Source of the DNA: JAWLHU01 sp049325315
Lineage (GTDB): Bacteria > Bacillota > Sulfobacillia > Symbiobacteriales > Symbiobacteriaceae
Assembly (NCBI GenBank): GCA_049325315.1
Contig: JBMONB010000197.1
Coordinates: 115,536 to 179,535, forward strand
DNA: 64,000 nucleotides
Direction of reading: 5' to 3'
The notes beneath the pieces were generated by a model, which saw only the letters and a program-made list of their open reading frames with translations, made no database searches and was not told where the DNA came from. Position 1 is the stretch's first letter. Each line of letters starts with the position of its first letter. Both the position numbers and the translations under genes were made by a program. Of this stretch, positions 40,204 to 49,497 are shown piece after piece.

Positions 40204-42117
40204 TTACGAGTGGGTCGCCGCCTCCACCATCGCACTGGCCCATCCCATCTGGAGGGAGGCCAGCTTACCGGCGCTGGGAACACCGGTGCGCGGGTCCCAT
40301 CCGGCCATGGCGTAGTAGGCGTCCAGCGCTGCTTCCATCTCCTCGCGGGTCACCTTCAGGCCCTCTGAGGGGCCGTCGGCGATCTCCTCGAAGAGCCGGT
40401 CGGGCAGCCGGTCGTGGTCACGGCCAAAGCCCTCACGGATGTTGAAGACCTTCATCAGGTTGATGCGCCGCTCGCCGACCTGCATCAGCTCGTAGAGGGA
40501 GACCTCCCAGCCCAGGGCGGCCCTGACCAGGGCGACCAGGTCGTTGGGGCCGAAGAGCTGCCAGGCAGGGCCCCAGACGAACTGGCAGAGCCCCAGGGTG
40601 TCGGTGATGGAGTAGAACTGCTGGGTCACCAGGGCGAAGCGGACCTTCTCGGCGCTCAAATCGGTGGAGTCCATGGTTTCGAAGTGGCCCAGTTGGTGCA
40701 GCGGCTTGCGCATCCAGTGATCGGGCGGGAAGGCGGTGACGAAGTCGTGCTCCGATGACTGATGATCGGCGCCGAAGGGGTTGACGGCGTAGATCAGCGC
40801 CAGGGAGCGCTTCACGCGGGGCATGTGGGCGGGCAGGTCGCTGCCCTTCACCGCAACCACGTACCGCTCGGCGCCCTTGCCGATCTGCTGAGCCGCCCGG
40901 GCGGTGCCCTCGGCCAGCAGGGCACCGATCCCCTCCTTACGGGCGATCAGGTGCACCAGCCGTAGCATCGCATCGGCGTTGCCGAAGCGCAGGTCGGGCA
41001 TGCCGGACTCCTCGGGGGTGAGAATCCCCTTCTCGGCCAACTCCATGGCGAAGGCGATGGTCGCCCCGCAGGCAATGGTGTCGAGGCCGTACATGTTGCA
41101 GAGCTGGTTCGCCTCGGCCACGGCGGCCAGGTCGTCGATTCCGCAGTAGGAGCCGAAGGTGGCGATGGTCTCGTACTCGGGGCCGCCGTAACGGGCGTCG
41201 ACCCGGCCGGGGACCTCGACCACCCGCTTGCAGCGCACAGCGCAGGCGAAGCAGGTGTCCCGCTCCTTCAGGATCGTCTCGTACATGGTCTCGCCGCTGA
41301 TCTTGGCGGCGGACTCGCCAAAGTGGCCGGTCCGGAAGTTGTAGGTGGGCAGGCCGCCCGCCTCGTTCTGGGCGTTGACCGCCCCGGCGGTACCGTATTG
41401 TCCGATGCCCGAGACCTCGGGGTTGTTCTCCAGCCGCTGGGTGATCGAGGTCGAGAGCGCACGCAGCGCCTCGGGGTCGGCGGCCTGGAACTTGCCGGTG
41501 CCCCGCACGGCGATCGCCTTCAGCTGCTTGGCGCCCATAACAGCGCCCATGCCGGTGCGGCCGTTGGCCCGGTTGGCCATGGAGATGACGCTGGCGAAGC
41601 GGACCAACCGCTCGCCTCCCGGTCCCACCTGGACCACCTCGGTCCTGGCGTCGCCCAGTTCGGCGTGGATCAGGTCTTGCACCTCGCCGGTCACCTTGCC
41701 CCAGAGGTGGTTGGCGGGCCTCAACTCGGCCTCACCGTCGCGGATCGACAGGTAGACGGGGCGGCTGGCGCGGCCCCGCACCACCACGGCATCCCATCCG
41801 GCCTTCTTCAGCTCGTTGGGAAAGTAGCCGCCCGACTGGGAGTCGCCGATCGCCTCGGTGAGGGGCGACTTGGCGGTAATGGTCAGCCGGCTGATGCCCG
41901 CCACAGGCACCTCGGCCAGCGGGCTGACGGCGAAGACCAGCACATTCTCGGGGCCGAGGGGTGGGGCGCCGGGCGCCATCTCCTGCAGCAGCAGGTAGGT
42001 GGCGAGAGCGCTGCCGCCCGGGTAGAGACGGAAAATCGACTCGGGGAGGACCTTCGGGGTAATGGTGCCTGCGGTCAGGTCGACATCGAGATAGCGGGCA
42101 TCGCCGATTGTGCGCAC
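40204..42117 (-). CDS. Aldehyde:ferredoxin oxidoreductase (AOR family)
   Basis: 637 residues. The N-terminal domain starts LDVDLTAGTITPKVLPESIFRLYPGGSALATYLL, and tungstopterin-binding segments occur as NRANGRTGMGAVMGAKQLKAIAVRG. The 4Fe-4S cluster ligands are CFACAVRC near residue 295 plus a distal Cys in LGLCQFVW near 500. These enzymes oxidise aldehydes to carboxylic acids, passing electrons to ferredoxin, with W or Mo bound by pterin. In this operon a 2-oxo-acid semialdehyde from hydroxyproline breakdown would be an apt substrate; that is inference. Start GTG 42117 behind AGGGGAG. Confidence 0.9.
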   Translation of the reverse strand: MRTIGDARYLDVDLTAGTITPKVLPESIFRLYPGGSALATYLLLQEMAPGAPPLGPENVLVFAVSPLAEVPVAGISRLTITAKSPLTEAIGDSQSGGYFPNELKKAGWDAVVVRGRASRPVYLSIRDGEAELRPANHLWGKVTGEVQDLIHAELGDARTEVVQVGPGGERLVRFASVISMANRANGRTGMGAVMGAKQLKAIAVRGTGKFQAADPEALRALSTSITQRLENNPEVSGIGQYGTAGAVNAQNEAGGLPTYNFRTGHFGESAAKISGETMYETILKERDTCFACAVRCKRVVEVPGRVDARYGGPEYETIATFGSYCGIDDLAAVAEANQLCNMYGLDTIACGATIAFAMELAEKGILTPEESGMPDLRFGNADAMLRLVHLIARKEGIGALLAEGTARAAQQIGKGAERYVVAVKGSDLPAHMPRVKRSLALIYAVNPFGADHQSSEHDFVTAFPPDHWMRKPLHQLGHFETMDSTDLSAEKVRFALVTQQFYSITDTLGLCQFVWGPAWQLFGPNDLVALVRAALGWEVSLYELMQVGERRINLMKVFNIREGFGRDHDRLPDRLFEEIADGPSEGLKVTREEMEAALDAYYAMAGWDPRTGVPSAGKLASLQMGWASAMVEAATHS

Positions 42118-42148
42118 GAAACTCCCCTCTTTCTTCGAAGAACGGCGG

Positions 42149-43747
42149 TCAGGTCAGATCATCGGAGAGGCGGACCCGCACCCAGCGTTCCACCTGCTGT
42201 TTCAGCTGGAGGCCGGTGGGGGTGGTGGCCAAGCCGCCCAGACTGGTGCAGCGCACCTCGCGAGGCATCGCCTGGCCGACCCGCAGCATCGCTTCGGCCA
42301 CCTCGTCAAAGGGAACCAGCGCCCGGTACCCGCCCAGCGCCATGTCGGCGGAGGCGAAGGCGTTCCCCGCGCCCATGGCGTTCTTGCCGTAGCAGGGGAC
42401 CTGTACCAGGCCGGCCACGGGATCGCAGATCATGCCCAGCGAGTTCTGCAGGGCGATGGAAGCGGCCTCCTCAGCCTGCCGGGCCGTTCCCCCGGCCAAC
42501 TCCACCAGCCCCGCCGCCGCCATGGCTGATGCGGCGCCCACCTCAGCCTGACACCCTGCCACCTCGGCGGCGAAGGTCGCCCTGCGGGCAATGACCAGAC
42601 CAATCGCTCCCGCTGCCCAGAGCGCCTGCAGCAGCTGCTCGCGCCTTGGCTTGAGCTGGTCGGCGGCTGCCAGGAGCACCCCGGGGATCACCCCGGCGGC
42701 CCCGGCGGTGGGGGCGGCGACTACCACGCCCATGGAGTTGGAGACCTCCATGACGGCGGTGGAGTATGCCACGGCCATGCTGACCGGTCCGCCCAGCAGC
42801 CGCCCGGCCCCAGCCGCCCTATGAAGGCGACGGGCAGAGGGCTGCACAAGGCCGCCGAAGAGGTCGAGCTCTTCGGTCAGGCCCCGGCGGGCGGCCCTTT
42901 CCATGACGCTCCAGATGCGGTCCATGTGGGCCTGCGCCTGCTCCTTGCTCCAGCCGGAGCGGTTCAGCTCGTAGGCCAGGGCGGCGTCGCCGAGGCTCTT
43001 GCCGTGGTGCTCGGCCCAGGCCACCATCTCCGTGGCGCCCGGGAAGAGCGGCTCGGCGGAGGGGCGGGCAGCGACGGGCACCACCGGCGGAGCGTAGGCG
43101 GTCCACCGGACGCCCTCCAGCGACTCCAGGGCAGGGCGAAGCTCGGGCGGGAGCGGGCGGTCTAGCTTGACATTCAGCAGGGCGCCGCCGTCGTGCTCCT
43201 CCAGGGAGTGCGACCAGGACCCGACCCCGGCCCGCTCCAGCAGCGGGGCCACGGTGGCCCAGGTGATCCCCTCGCCCTCCACCAGCAGCTCGTGGTCATC
43301 GCCGGCCAGGTCGGTCGGGTAGCCCTTCACACGGGTGATCCGCATCATCCCGCCGCCGGTGGAGGCGCCCCGCACCTCGACCGTGCGCCCGGTCACCCCG
43401 GTCAGACGGAGCCGGGTGTCGTTGGGGTGCTCGGCCCCCTCCAGCGCAGCCGCCTCAAAGCGGACGGTCACGCCTGATTTCGAGGCCAGCTCCAGCGCCT
43501 TGCCCAGGTCGGGGTTGTCGGGCTGCATACCCATGAGCCCGCCTGTGTAGCCCCGGTCGCTCCCCTGCCCCCGATAGGTAAAGGCCAGCGAGCCGTCGGG
43601 GTCGAAGGTGAGGTGGGCCTGCCGGACCGGTTCGCCCAGCAGCGCCCGACCCATGAGGCCGATTCGGGTGGTGCCTGCGGTGTGGGAGCTGGACGGGCCA
43701 ACCATGATCGGCCCCAGCACGTCGTTGAACACGCTAAGCTTCGACAA
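42149..43747 (-). CDS. L-serine dehydratase, single-chain iron-sulfur type
   Basis: 532 residues. The beta-like domain begins with SVFNDVLGPIMVGPSSSHTAG (the conserved GPSSSHTAG block), and the alpha-like domain carries EVAGCQAEVG and SLGMICDPVAGLVQVPC, which provide Cys for the 4Fe-4S cluster. In many Firmicutes the alpha and beta subunits are separate genes (sdaAA/sdaAB); here they are fused as in Enterobacteria. The order beta then alpha and the full length support function. It deaminates L-serine to pyruvate. Within the operon it may broaden amino-acid use rather than be part of hydroxyproline breakdown. TTG start behind AAGGAGAG. Confidence 0.9.
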   Translation of the reverse strand: MSKLSVFNDVLGPIMVGPSSSHTAGTTRIGLMGRALLGEPVRQAHLTFDPDGSLAFTYRGQGSDRGYTGGLMGMQPDNPDLGKALELASKSGVTVRFEAAALEGAEHPNDTRLRLTGVTGRTVEVRGASTGGGMMRITRVKGYPTDLAGDDHELLVEGEGITWATVAPLLERAGVGSWSHSLEEHDGGALLNVKLDRPLPPELRPALESLEGVRWTAYAPPVVPVAARPSAEPLFPGATEMVAWAEHHGKSLGDAALAYELNRSGWSKEQAQAHMDRIWSVMERAARRGLTEELDLFGGLVQPSARRLHRAAGAGRLLGGPVSMAVAYSTAVMEVSNSMGVVVAAPTAGAAGVIPGVLLAAADQLKPRREQLLQALWAAGAIGLVIARRATFAAEVAGCQAEVGAASAMAAAGLVELAGGTARQAEEAASIALQNSLGMICDPVAGLVQVPCYGKNAMGAGNAFASADMALGGYRALVPFDEVAEAMLRVGQAMPREVRCTSLGGLATTPTGLQLKQQVERWVRVRLSDDLT

Positions 43748-43774
43748 TCCGATCTCTCCTTGCGCAGCCTGGCC

Positions 43775-44488
43775 CTAGTGTCCGAGATAGGCCGCGACCA
43801 CGTCCTGGTTGTGAATCAGCTCAGAGGCGGGTCCCTCCAGCGTCACGTTGCCGGTCTCGATCACGTAGGCCCGGGAGGCGAGGCGCAGGGCGGCCCGTGC
43901 GTTCTGCTCAACAATCAGCACGGTGACCCCTTCCTGGCTGATATTCCGGACCGTCTGCATAATGAACTGCTGCAGGTTGGGCGCCAGGCCCATGGAGGGT
44001 TCGTCGAGCATGAGAAGCCGGGGACGGGCCATTAGCGCCCGGCCCACCGCCAGCATCTGCTGCTCGCCGCCCGAGAGGGTGCCCGCCAGCTGGCGGCGGC
44101 GCTCGTGGAGGCGGGGGAACATCTCGTAGACCCGGGCCATGTCCTTCTGGATCCGCTCGGTCTGGCCGCGGGCGGTAAAGGCGCCCAGGATCAGGTTCTC
44201 TTCGACCGTAAGGGGGCCGAAGACCCGGCGCCCCTCGGGTACCTGCACGATGCCCATCTGAACGATCGCATCGGGCGCGAGGCCGGAGATCACCTGGCCC
44301 TCGAACCGGACCTCGCCCTCCCTCGGCTTCAGCAGGCCGGAGATGGTGCGCAGGGTGGTGGACTTGCCGGCGCCGTTGCTGCCCAGCAGCGCCACCACCT
44401 CGCCCTGGTTCACGGTGATGCTGACCCCCTTCAGCGCTTCGATGGCGCCGTAGAAGGTGCGTACGTTTGATAGCTCAAGCATCGCCAT
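43775..44488 (-). CDS. livF: Branched-chain-type amino acid ABC transporter ATPase LivF
   Basis: 237 residues. Walker A is GSNGAGKST near residue 39, the signature is LSGGEQQMLAVGRALM near 138, and Walker B is RLLMLDEPSMGLAP. LivF ends (residues 210-237) match the family. It shares the operon with LivG, LivM, LivH and the binding protein, with short gaps (two bases to livG). It energises import of an amino acid; here proline or hydroxyproline is a natural guess. Confidence 0.9.
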   Translation of the reverse strand: MAMLELSNVRTFYGAIEALKGVSITVNQGEVVALLGSNGAGKSTTLRTISGLLKPREGEVRFEGQVISGLAPDAIVQMGIVQVPEGRRVFGPLTVEENLILGAFTARGQTERIQKDMARVYEMFPRLHERRRQLAGTLSGGEQQMLAVGRALMARPRLLMLDEPSMGLAPNLQQFIMQTVRNISQEGVTVLIVEQNARAALRLASRAYVIETGNVTLEGPASELIHNQDVVAAYLGH

Positions 44489-44490
44489 GG

Positions 44491-45261
44491 CTATGCCTCC
44501 TCCTCTTCCTTGCCGAGGTAGGCTTCGACCACCAGCGGGTTGGTCCGGACCTCCGCCGGCGTGCCCTCGGCAATCTTCTCGCCGTGGTCCAGCACCACCA
44601 GGCGGGAGGTGATCCGCATCACCAGGCCCATGTCGTGGTCAATCAGCAGCGGGGTCACCCCGAGGTCCCGAATCTTGCGAATCAGCCCCATGAGCGACTC
44701 CTTCTCGGCGGGGTTGAGGCCGGCGGCGGGCTCATCGAGCAGGAGGACCTTGGGCTGCACCGCCATGGCTCGGGCGATCTCCAGGCGTCGCTGGGCGCCG
44801 TAGGGGAGGTTCTTGGCCAGCCAGTGGGCCTGGCTCTTCAGCCCGACGAAGTCCAGCCAGTGCCGGGCGGTCTCCCGGGTCTCCCGCTCCTCCCGCAGCA
44901 TGGCAGGGGTGTGGAGCATGGAGCTGAACAGACCGGCGGAAGTGCGGCTGTGGGCGCCCGCGATCACGTTCTCCTCGGCGGTCAGGTTCGGGAAGAGGCG
45001 CAGGTTCTGGAAGGTGCGGGCCAGGCCCATCGCCGTGCGCTTGTGAGGGCGCAGCTTGCTCAGGGGCTTGCCATCGAACTCGATCTCGCCCGAACTCGGG
45101 CGGTAGAAGCCGCTGATGCAGTTAAAGACCGAGGTCTTGCCGGCGCCGTTGGGGCCGATCAATCCGAGAATCTCCCCCTCGTGCAGGTCGAAGGAGAAGT
45201 CCTTGATCGCCGTCAGGCCGCCGAACTTCAGGGTGACGTTCTTCACAGCGAGAATCGGCAT
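44491..45261 (-). CDS. livG: Branched-chain-type amino acid ABC transporter ATPase LivG
   Basis: 256 residues from ATG 45261, seven bases after AAGGAGGAG. Walker A is GPNGAGKTS, the LivG-specific Q-loop insert (FQNLRLFPNLTAEENV) precedes the signature PYGAQRRLEIARAM near 150, and Walker B is LLLDEPAAGLNPAEK. It pairs with LivF. The residue 95-115 region (GLFSSMLHTPAMLREERETRE) is the LivG-type insertion. Confidence 0.9.
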   Translation of the reverse strand: MPILAVKNVTLKFGGLTAIKDFSFDLHEGEILGLIGPNGAGKTSVFNCISGFYRPSSGEIEFDGKPLSKLRPHKRTAMGLARTFQNLRLFPNLTAEENVIAGAHSRTSAGLFSSMLHTPAMLREERETRETARHWLDFVGLKSQAHWLAKNLPYGAQRRLEIARAMAVQPKVLLLDEPAAGLNPAEKESLMGLIRKIRDLGVTPLLIDHDMGLVMRITSRLVVLDHGEKIAEGTPAEVRTNPLVVEAYLGKEEEEA

Positions 45262-45265
45262 ACGG

Positions 45266-46231
45266 CTACTCCTCCTTCCCTTCGGCACGGGCGGGCCAGA
45301 GCCCGTCGGGCCGGGTGAGCATCAGCAGCATCAGGGCGAGGCCGAAGACCAGGTAGCGCCAGGTGGAGACCGCCCGCAGGAACTCGGGCAGAATGATCAC
45401 CAGTGCGCCGCCCAGAATCACCCCCGGCACGCTGCCGAGGCCGCCCATCACCACCGCCAGGAGGATGGTGATCGACTGCATGAAGCCGAAAGACATGGGG
45501 GAGACGGCGGTCATCTTCACGGCGAAGACGGCGCCCACCAGACCGGCCCAGAAGGTGCCGACCTGGTATGCCAGCAGCTTGTATCCCAGGGTGTTGATGC
45601 CCATCGCCTCGGCGGCGTCCTCGTCCTCACGCAGGCAGGCCCAGGCCCGCCCGATGCGGGAGCGGCCCACCCGGCTGACAGCGATGGTGGTCAGCACCAC
45701 CAGCACCAGCATCATGTAGTAGTAGTGGGTGAGGCTGTTGAACTGGATCCCGAGGAAGTTGGGGCCGGCAATGCCGAAGATGCCGCTGGGTCCACCGGTC
45801 ACGTCCAGGTTGTTGGCGGTGATGCGGATGATCTCGCCGAAGCCCAGGGTGACGATGGCCAGGTAGTCGCTGCGCAGGCGCAGCACCGTGAAGCCGATGA
45901 GCGTGCCCAGGAGCATGGCAAACCCACCGGCCAGCGGCATGGCCAGCCAGAAGGACCAGCCGAAGTGCTGGGTCAGAATGCCGGCGGTGTAGGCGCCGAC
46001 GGCGAAGTAGGCGGCGTAACCCAGGTCGAGCAGGCCGGCGTAGCCCACGACAATGTTCAGGCCCAGCGCCAGGGTCATGAAGAAGAGGACCGTGGTGCCT
46101 ACATCCATCACATACGGGCTCGATGTGATCAGGGGGACCAGGGTGGCGGCCATCAGCAGGAGTGTGAGGCCGACCGGCTTGACCAGCCGGGCCTGGGCGG
46201 GGGTAAGGGTGCGGGAGATGATCGTCTTCAT
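45266..46231 (-). CDS. livM: Branched-chain-type amino acid ABC transporter permease LivM
   Basis: 321 residues from ATG 46231 behind GGGGAGGATG. About eight to nine membrane helices; the coupling-helix loop is GRAWACLREDEDAAEAMGINTLGYKLLAY, the LivM signature. It forms the membrane channel with LivH. The stop lies four bases before the livG start. Confidence 0.9.
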   Translation of the reverse strand: MKTIISRTLTPAQARLVKPVGLTLLLMAATLVPLITSSPYVMDVGTTVLFFMTLALGLNIVVGYAGLLDLGYAAYFAVGAYTAGILTQHFGWSFWLAMPLAGGFAMLLGTLIGFTVLRLRSDYLAIVTLGFGEIIRITANNLDVTGGPSGIFGIAGPNFLGIQFNSLTHYYYMMLVLVVLTTIAVSRVGRSRIGRAWACLREDEDAAEAMGINTLGYKLLAYQVGTFWAGLVGAVFAVKMTAVSPMSFGFMQSITILLAVVMGGLGSVPGVILGGALVIILPEFLRAVSTWRYLVFGLALMLLMLTRPDGLWPARAEGKEE

Positions 46232-46233
46232 GG

Positions 46234-47142
46234 TTACATCCTCCCCGCTGTCTTTTCGCCCAGGAGGCCGGTGGGCTTGAAGACCAGAATCAGAATTAGG
46301 GCGCCGAAGGCGAAGACGTCCTTCCACTGGCCGCCCACAGCGCCGGTGCCGAAGACCTCCAGCAAGCCCAGCAGCATGCCGCCCACCATGGCGCCCGGCA
46401 GGTTGCCGATGCCGCCCATGACGGAGGCGGTAAACGCCTTCAGACCGACGATGAAGCCCATCATGAAGTTGATCTGGCCGTAGTAGAGTCCCGCCATGAC
46501 GCCGCCGGCGGCGGCCATGATCGAGCCCAGGAAGAAGCCCGTGGAGATCATCCGGTCGGTGTTGATGCCCATCAGCTGGGCAGCCTCGCGGTCAAACGCC
46601 GTGGCGCGCATCGCACGGCCGATGGTGGTCTTCTCAATGAAGGTGTGCAGGCCGATCATGAGGGCGAGCGCCATGGCGAAAATCGCGACATGAGCGTAGC
46701 CAATATGGACCCCAAAGAAGTCAAACCCGGTGCGGGCCAGGGTGACAGGGTAGACCCGGAAGCTGGCGCCCCACGGCTTGAAGACCATGACGGCGTTGGC
46801 GAGGAAGAGGGACATGCCCAGGGCGGTGATCAGGAGGATGATGCGGGGAGAGCCCCGCAGGGGCCGGTAGGCGATGCGCTCTACCAGGACGCCCAGGCCG
46901 CCGGTCAGGCCCATGGCCAACACCATGGCGAGGGCGATGCCAAAGGCGCCCGTCCCGATAAACGACTTGGAGAAGAGAAGCAGGAGGCTGTAGCCGAAGA
47001 AGGCGCCGATCATGTAGATGTCGCCGTGGGCGAAGTTGATCAGGCGGATAATGCCGTAAACCATACTGTAGCCCAGCGCGACGAGGGCATAGAAGGAGCC
47101 GATCACAAACGCATTCAGCAGCTGCTCCATGACTTGGGACAT
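46234..47142 (-). CDS. livH: Branched-chain-type amino acid ABC transporter permease LivH
   Basis: 302 residues with about eight membrane helices. It begins MEQLLNAFVIGSFYALVALGYSMVYGIIRLINFAHGD, the LivH motif, and the loop GRAMRATAFDREAAQLMGINTDR is the coupling helix. A stable hairpin lies between it and the binding-protein gene. Confidence 0.9.
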   Translation of the reverse strand: MSQVMEQLLNAFVIGSFYALVALGYSMVYGIIRLINFAHGDIYMIGAFFGYSLLLLFSKSFIGTGAFGIALAMVLAMGLTGGLGVLVERIAYRPLRGSPRIILLITALGMSLFLANAVMVFKPWGASFRVYPVTLARTGFDFFGVHIGYAHVAIFAMALALMIGLHTFIEKTTIGRAMRATAFDREAAQLMGINTDRMISTGFFLGSIMAAAGGVMAGLYYGQINFMMGFIVGLKAFTASVMGGIGNLPGAMVGGMLLGLLEVFGTGAVGGQWKDVFAFGALILILVFKPTGLLGEKTAGRM

Positions 47143-47171
47143 AGCTGCACCTCACATCTGGCGGAAGAGAC

Positions 47172-47202
47172 GGGGCCCACGGCAGGAACTGTCGTGGGCC
47201 CC
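47172..47202 (-). terminator. Intercistronic hairpin between the binding protein and livH
   Basis: GGGGCCCACG (47172-47181) pairs with CGTGGGCCCC (47193-47202). Such stems commonly protect or partly terminate binding-protein messages, keeping the binding protein in excess over the membrane subunits. Confidence 0.65.
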
Positions 47203-47217
47203 CTCGTGGCTCCGGCC

Positions 47218-48387
47218 TTACTTGGCGCCCTGAACGGTGACGAACTTGCCGCCCTTCACCTCGAGAACGATGAAGTAGCCATCCTTGCGGTTGCCGGTGT
47301 CGGTGAAGGCCACGTTGCCGGTCAGGCCCTTGTAGTTGGTCTGACGGATGGCCTTGGAGACGGCCTCACGGTCGGTGGAGCCGGCCTTCTTGATCGCCTC
47401 GGCGATGACGTAGGTGGCGTCATAGGCCTGGGCGCTGTAGGGGCCGGGGTCGCCGTACTTGGCCTTGTACTTGGGGATCCAGTCCTTGGCGTTGGCGAAG
47501 TCGCCCGCCGCCGGGGTGGTGGTAACGGCAACGCCCTCGGCGTTGTCCTTGCCGGCGATGTCGATCAGGCTGGCGTCGTTGGAGCCGTCGCCGACGATGA
47601 TCCGGGCGGTGATGCCCAGGCCCCGGGCCTGCTTGATGATCAGGCCGCCCTCGGCATAGTAGGCGGTCCAGAAGATGGCGTCGGGAGCCTTGCCCTTGAT
47701 GGCGGTGAGGGTGGCGCTGAAGTCCTTCTCGCCCGGGGTGACCGCCTCGAAGGCGACGACCTCGGCCTTGCCCTTCAGGTTCTCACGGGTCAGGTCAGCC
47801 AGCTCCTTGGAGAAGGCGGAGTTGTCGTGGATGATGGCGATCTTCTTCGCCTTCCAGGTGTCGACCATGTAGCCGGCAGCGATGCGGGCCTGGTCGGCGT
47901 TGGTCGGGTTCATGAGGTTGATGACCGGGAACTTCTGCTCGGTCAGCTTCACGGCGTTGGCGGCCGGGACGACGACGCCAACCTTGGCGTTGTTGTAGAC
48001 CGGCTCGGTGGGCAGGAAGGCGCCGCTGCAGTAGCCGGAGACGGCGGCCACAGCGCCGATGGAGACGATCTTGTTGGCGGCGGCCACGGCGGCCTGGGCG
48101 TCACAAGCGGCGTCATGGACCTCAAGCTTCAGCTTCCGGCCGAGCACGCCGCCAGCGGCGTTGATCTCGTCCATGGCCATCTGGATCGCCTGGCTCATGT
48201 CCTGGCCCATCTTGGCGCTGGAGCCGGTGGTCGGGAGGGCGGCGCCGATGATGATGTCGCCCTTCGGGGCCTCGCCGCCGCCACTGGGGGCGGGGGTGGT
48301 CGGCTTGGTCGAGCTGCAGCCAGCGAGCACCAGGAGAGCCAGGGCCATGCCGAGGGAGAGCATGCGGAGCAGAGACTTCGATTTCAT
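47218..48387 (-). CDS. livK: Amino acid ABC transporter substrate-binding lipoprotein (LivK-like)
   Basis: About 389 residues from ATG 48387; GTG 48399 overlaps the AAGGAG ribosome site. The lipobox is LVLAGC, with a Ser/Thr-rich linker, then the type I periplasmic-binding fold: DIIIGAALPTTGSSAKMGQDMSQAIQMAMDEINAAGG, KIVSIGAVAAVSGYCSGAF, NDASLIDIAGKD and AYDATYVIAEAIKKAG. It captures the substrate outside the cell for LivHMGF. Its gene follows the proline racemase family gene with a 70-base gap. Ligand unknown; proline-like amino acids are suggested by context. Confidence 0.9.
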   Translation of the reverse strand: MKSKSLLRMLSLGMALALLVLAGCSSTKPTTPAPSGGGEAPKGDIIIGAALPTTGSSAKMGQDMSQAIQMAMDEINAAGGVLGRKLKLEVHDAACDAQAAVAAANKIVSIGAVAAVSGYCSGAFLPTEPVYNNAKVGVVVPAANAVKLTEQKFPVINLMNPTNADQARIAAGYMVDTWKAKKIAIIHDNSAFSKELADLTRENLKGKAEVVAFEAVTPGEKDFSATLTAIKGKAPDAIFWTAYYAEGGLIIKQARGLGITARIIVGDGSNDASLIDIAGKDNAEGVAVTTTPAAGDFANAKDWIPKYKAKYGDPGPYSAQAYDATYVIAEAIKKAGSTDREAVSKAIRQTNYKGLTGNVAFTDTGNRKDGYFIVLEVKGGKFVTVQGAK

Positions 48388-48457
48388 TCTGTCTGTCACT
48401 CCTTCTCTGATGTTGATCCCCTATGTGTGCAGCGGGCCGTTCCGCCCGCCCGGAACC

Positions 48458-49465
48458 CTATCGGAGCAGGAACCCCTTGCCCAGCGGGTCGGTCGGGTCG
48501 ACAACGAACTGGTGGAAGCCCATGATCGAGGCGCTGCCCTCTACCTCAGGCACGATGGCCAGGTACGGCCCCACCTCGGTCAGCCCGAGAATCTTGCCCC
48601 GGAACTTGGAGCCGACGATCGACTCGTGGATGAAGGAGTCGCCGACCTTCATCTCGCCGTGGTGGTGGAGGTGGGCCATGCGGGCGGCGGTGCCGGTACC
48701 GCATGGCGAGCGGTCGATCTGGCGGTCGGCGAAGACGCAGACGTTCCGCCAGTCGGCGCCGGGCTCGTCGGGCTTGTCGTAGAAGATCACCCCGTAGATG
48801 TCCCGCAGCTCGGGCTCCAGCGGGTGGACCACCTCGAGGTTGGCCTCGATCCAGGTCTTGATCGCCCACATGGTCTCCTGAAGCTGGGGCACCTGCGACG
48901 GGCGGACCCGCAGGCCGGCCTCTTCGGCCCGCACGTAGGCGTAGAAGGCGCCGCCGAAGGCGATGTCGGCGGTGACGGTCCGACCGTCGGGCAGGGGGAC
49001 CCGGAGCCCCGGCTTGTACATGAAGGAGGGCACGTTCTCGAAGGCGACGGAGGTGACCCGGTCGCCCTCGATGATCGCCCGGGCATAGACCTTGCCGGCG
49101 GGGGTGTCGAGGATGACCTTGGGCTCCGGGCCCTCCTTCTGGAGCATGCCGGTCTCGATCGCCACGGTGACCAGGGCGATGACGCCATGGCCGCACATGG
49201 TGCTGTACCCCTCGTTGTGCATGAAGAGCACGCCCAGGTCGGCGTCGGGGCTGACGGCAGGCACGGGGACCGCCCCGTACATGCCGTGGTGGCCCCGGGG
49301 CTCGTACATGAGGATCTGGCGGACATCGTCGAGATGCTCCCGCATGTACCGCCGGCGGTCGAGAATGGTATCGCCGGGGATGGGGGGGAGCCCGCCGGTG
49401 ATGATTCTCAACGGCTCGCCGCCGGTGTGGGAGTCGATCGTTTGGAAGATACGGTTGAGGTGCAT
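48458..49465 (-). CDS. Proline racemase family enzyme, copy 1
   Basis: 335 residues. Both catalytic Cys are present: YSTMCGHGVIAL near residue 90 and DRSPCGTGTAARM near 250. The general base/acid pair of proline racemase and 4-hydroxyproline 2-epimerase is Cys/Cys; a Thr at the second site would mark trans-3-hydroxyproline dehydratase. So racemase or epimerase is the likely activity. IDSHTGGEPLRIITGG is the N-terminal family block. It follows a structured leader of about 290 bases. Substrate (proline versus 4-hydroxyproline) is not settled by sequence. Confidence 0.85.
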   Translation of the reverse strand: MHLNRIFQTIDSHTGGEPLRIITGGLPPIPGDTILDRRRYMREHLDDVRQILMYEPRGHHGMYGAVPVPAVSPDADLGVLFMHNEGYSTMCGHGVIALVTVAIETGMLQKEGPEPKVILDTPAGKVYARAIIEGDRVTSVAFENVPSFMYKPGLRVPLPDGRTVTADIAFGGAFYAYVRAEEAGLRVRPSQVPQLQETMWAIKTWIEANLEVVHPLEPELRDIYGVIFYDKPDEPGADWRNVCVFADRQIDRSPCGTGTAARMAHLHHHGEMKVGDSFIHESIVGSKFRGKILGLTEVGPYLAIVPEVEGSASIMGFHQFVVDPTDPLGKGFLLR

Positions 49466-49497
49466 TGGTCAGGTCTCCTCTCTGGGCCCTGTTCTGG

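Noticed and set aside
46645..48525. A 626-residue open frame on the plus strand across livH/livK
   Set aside because: It is opposite clear liv genes, has a Gly/Asp/His-biased composition typical of antisense GC-rich frames and no ribosome site.
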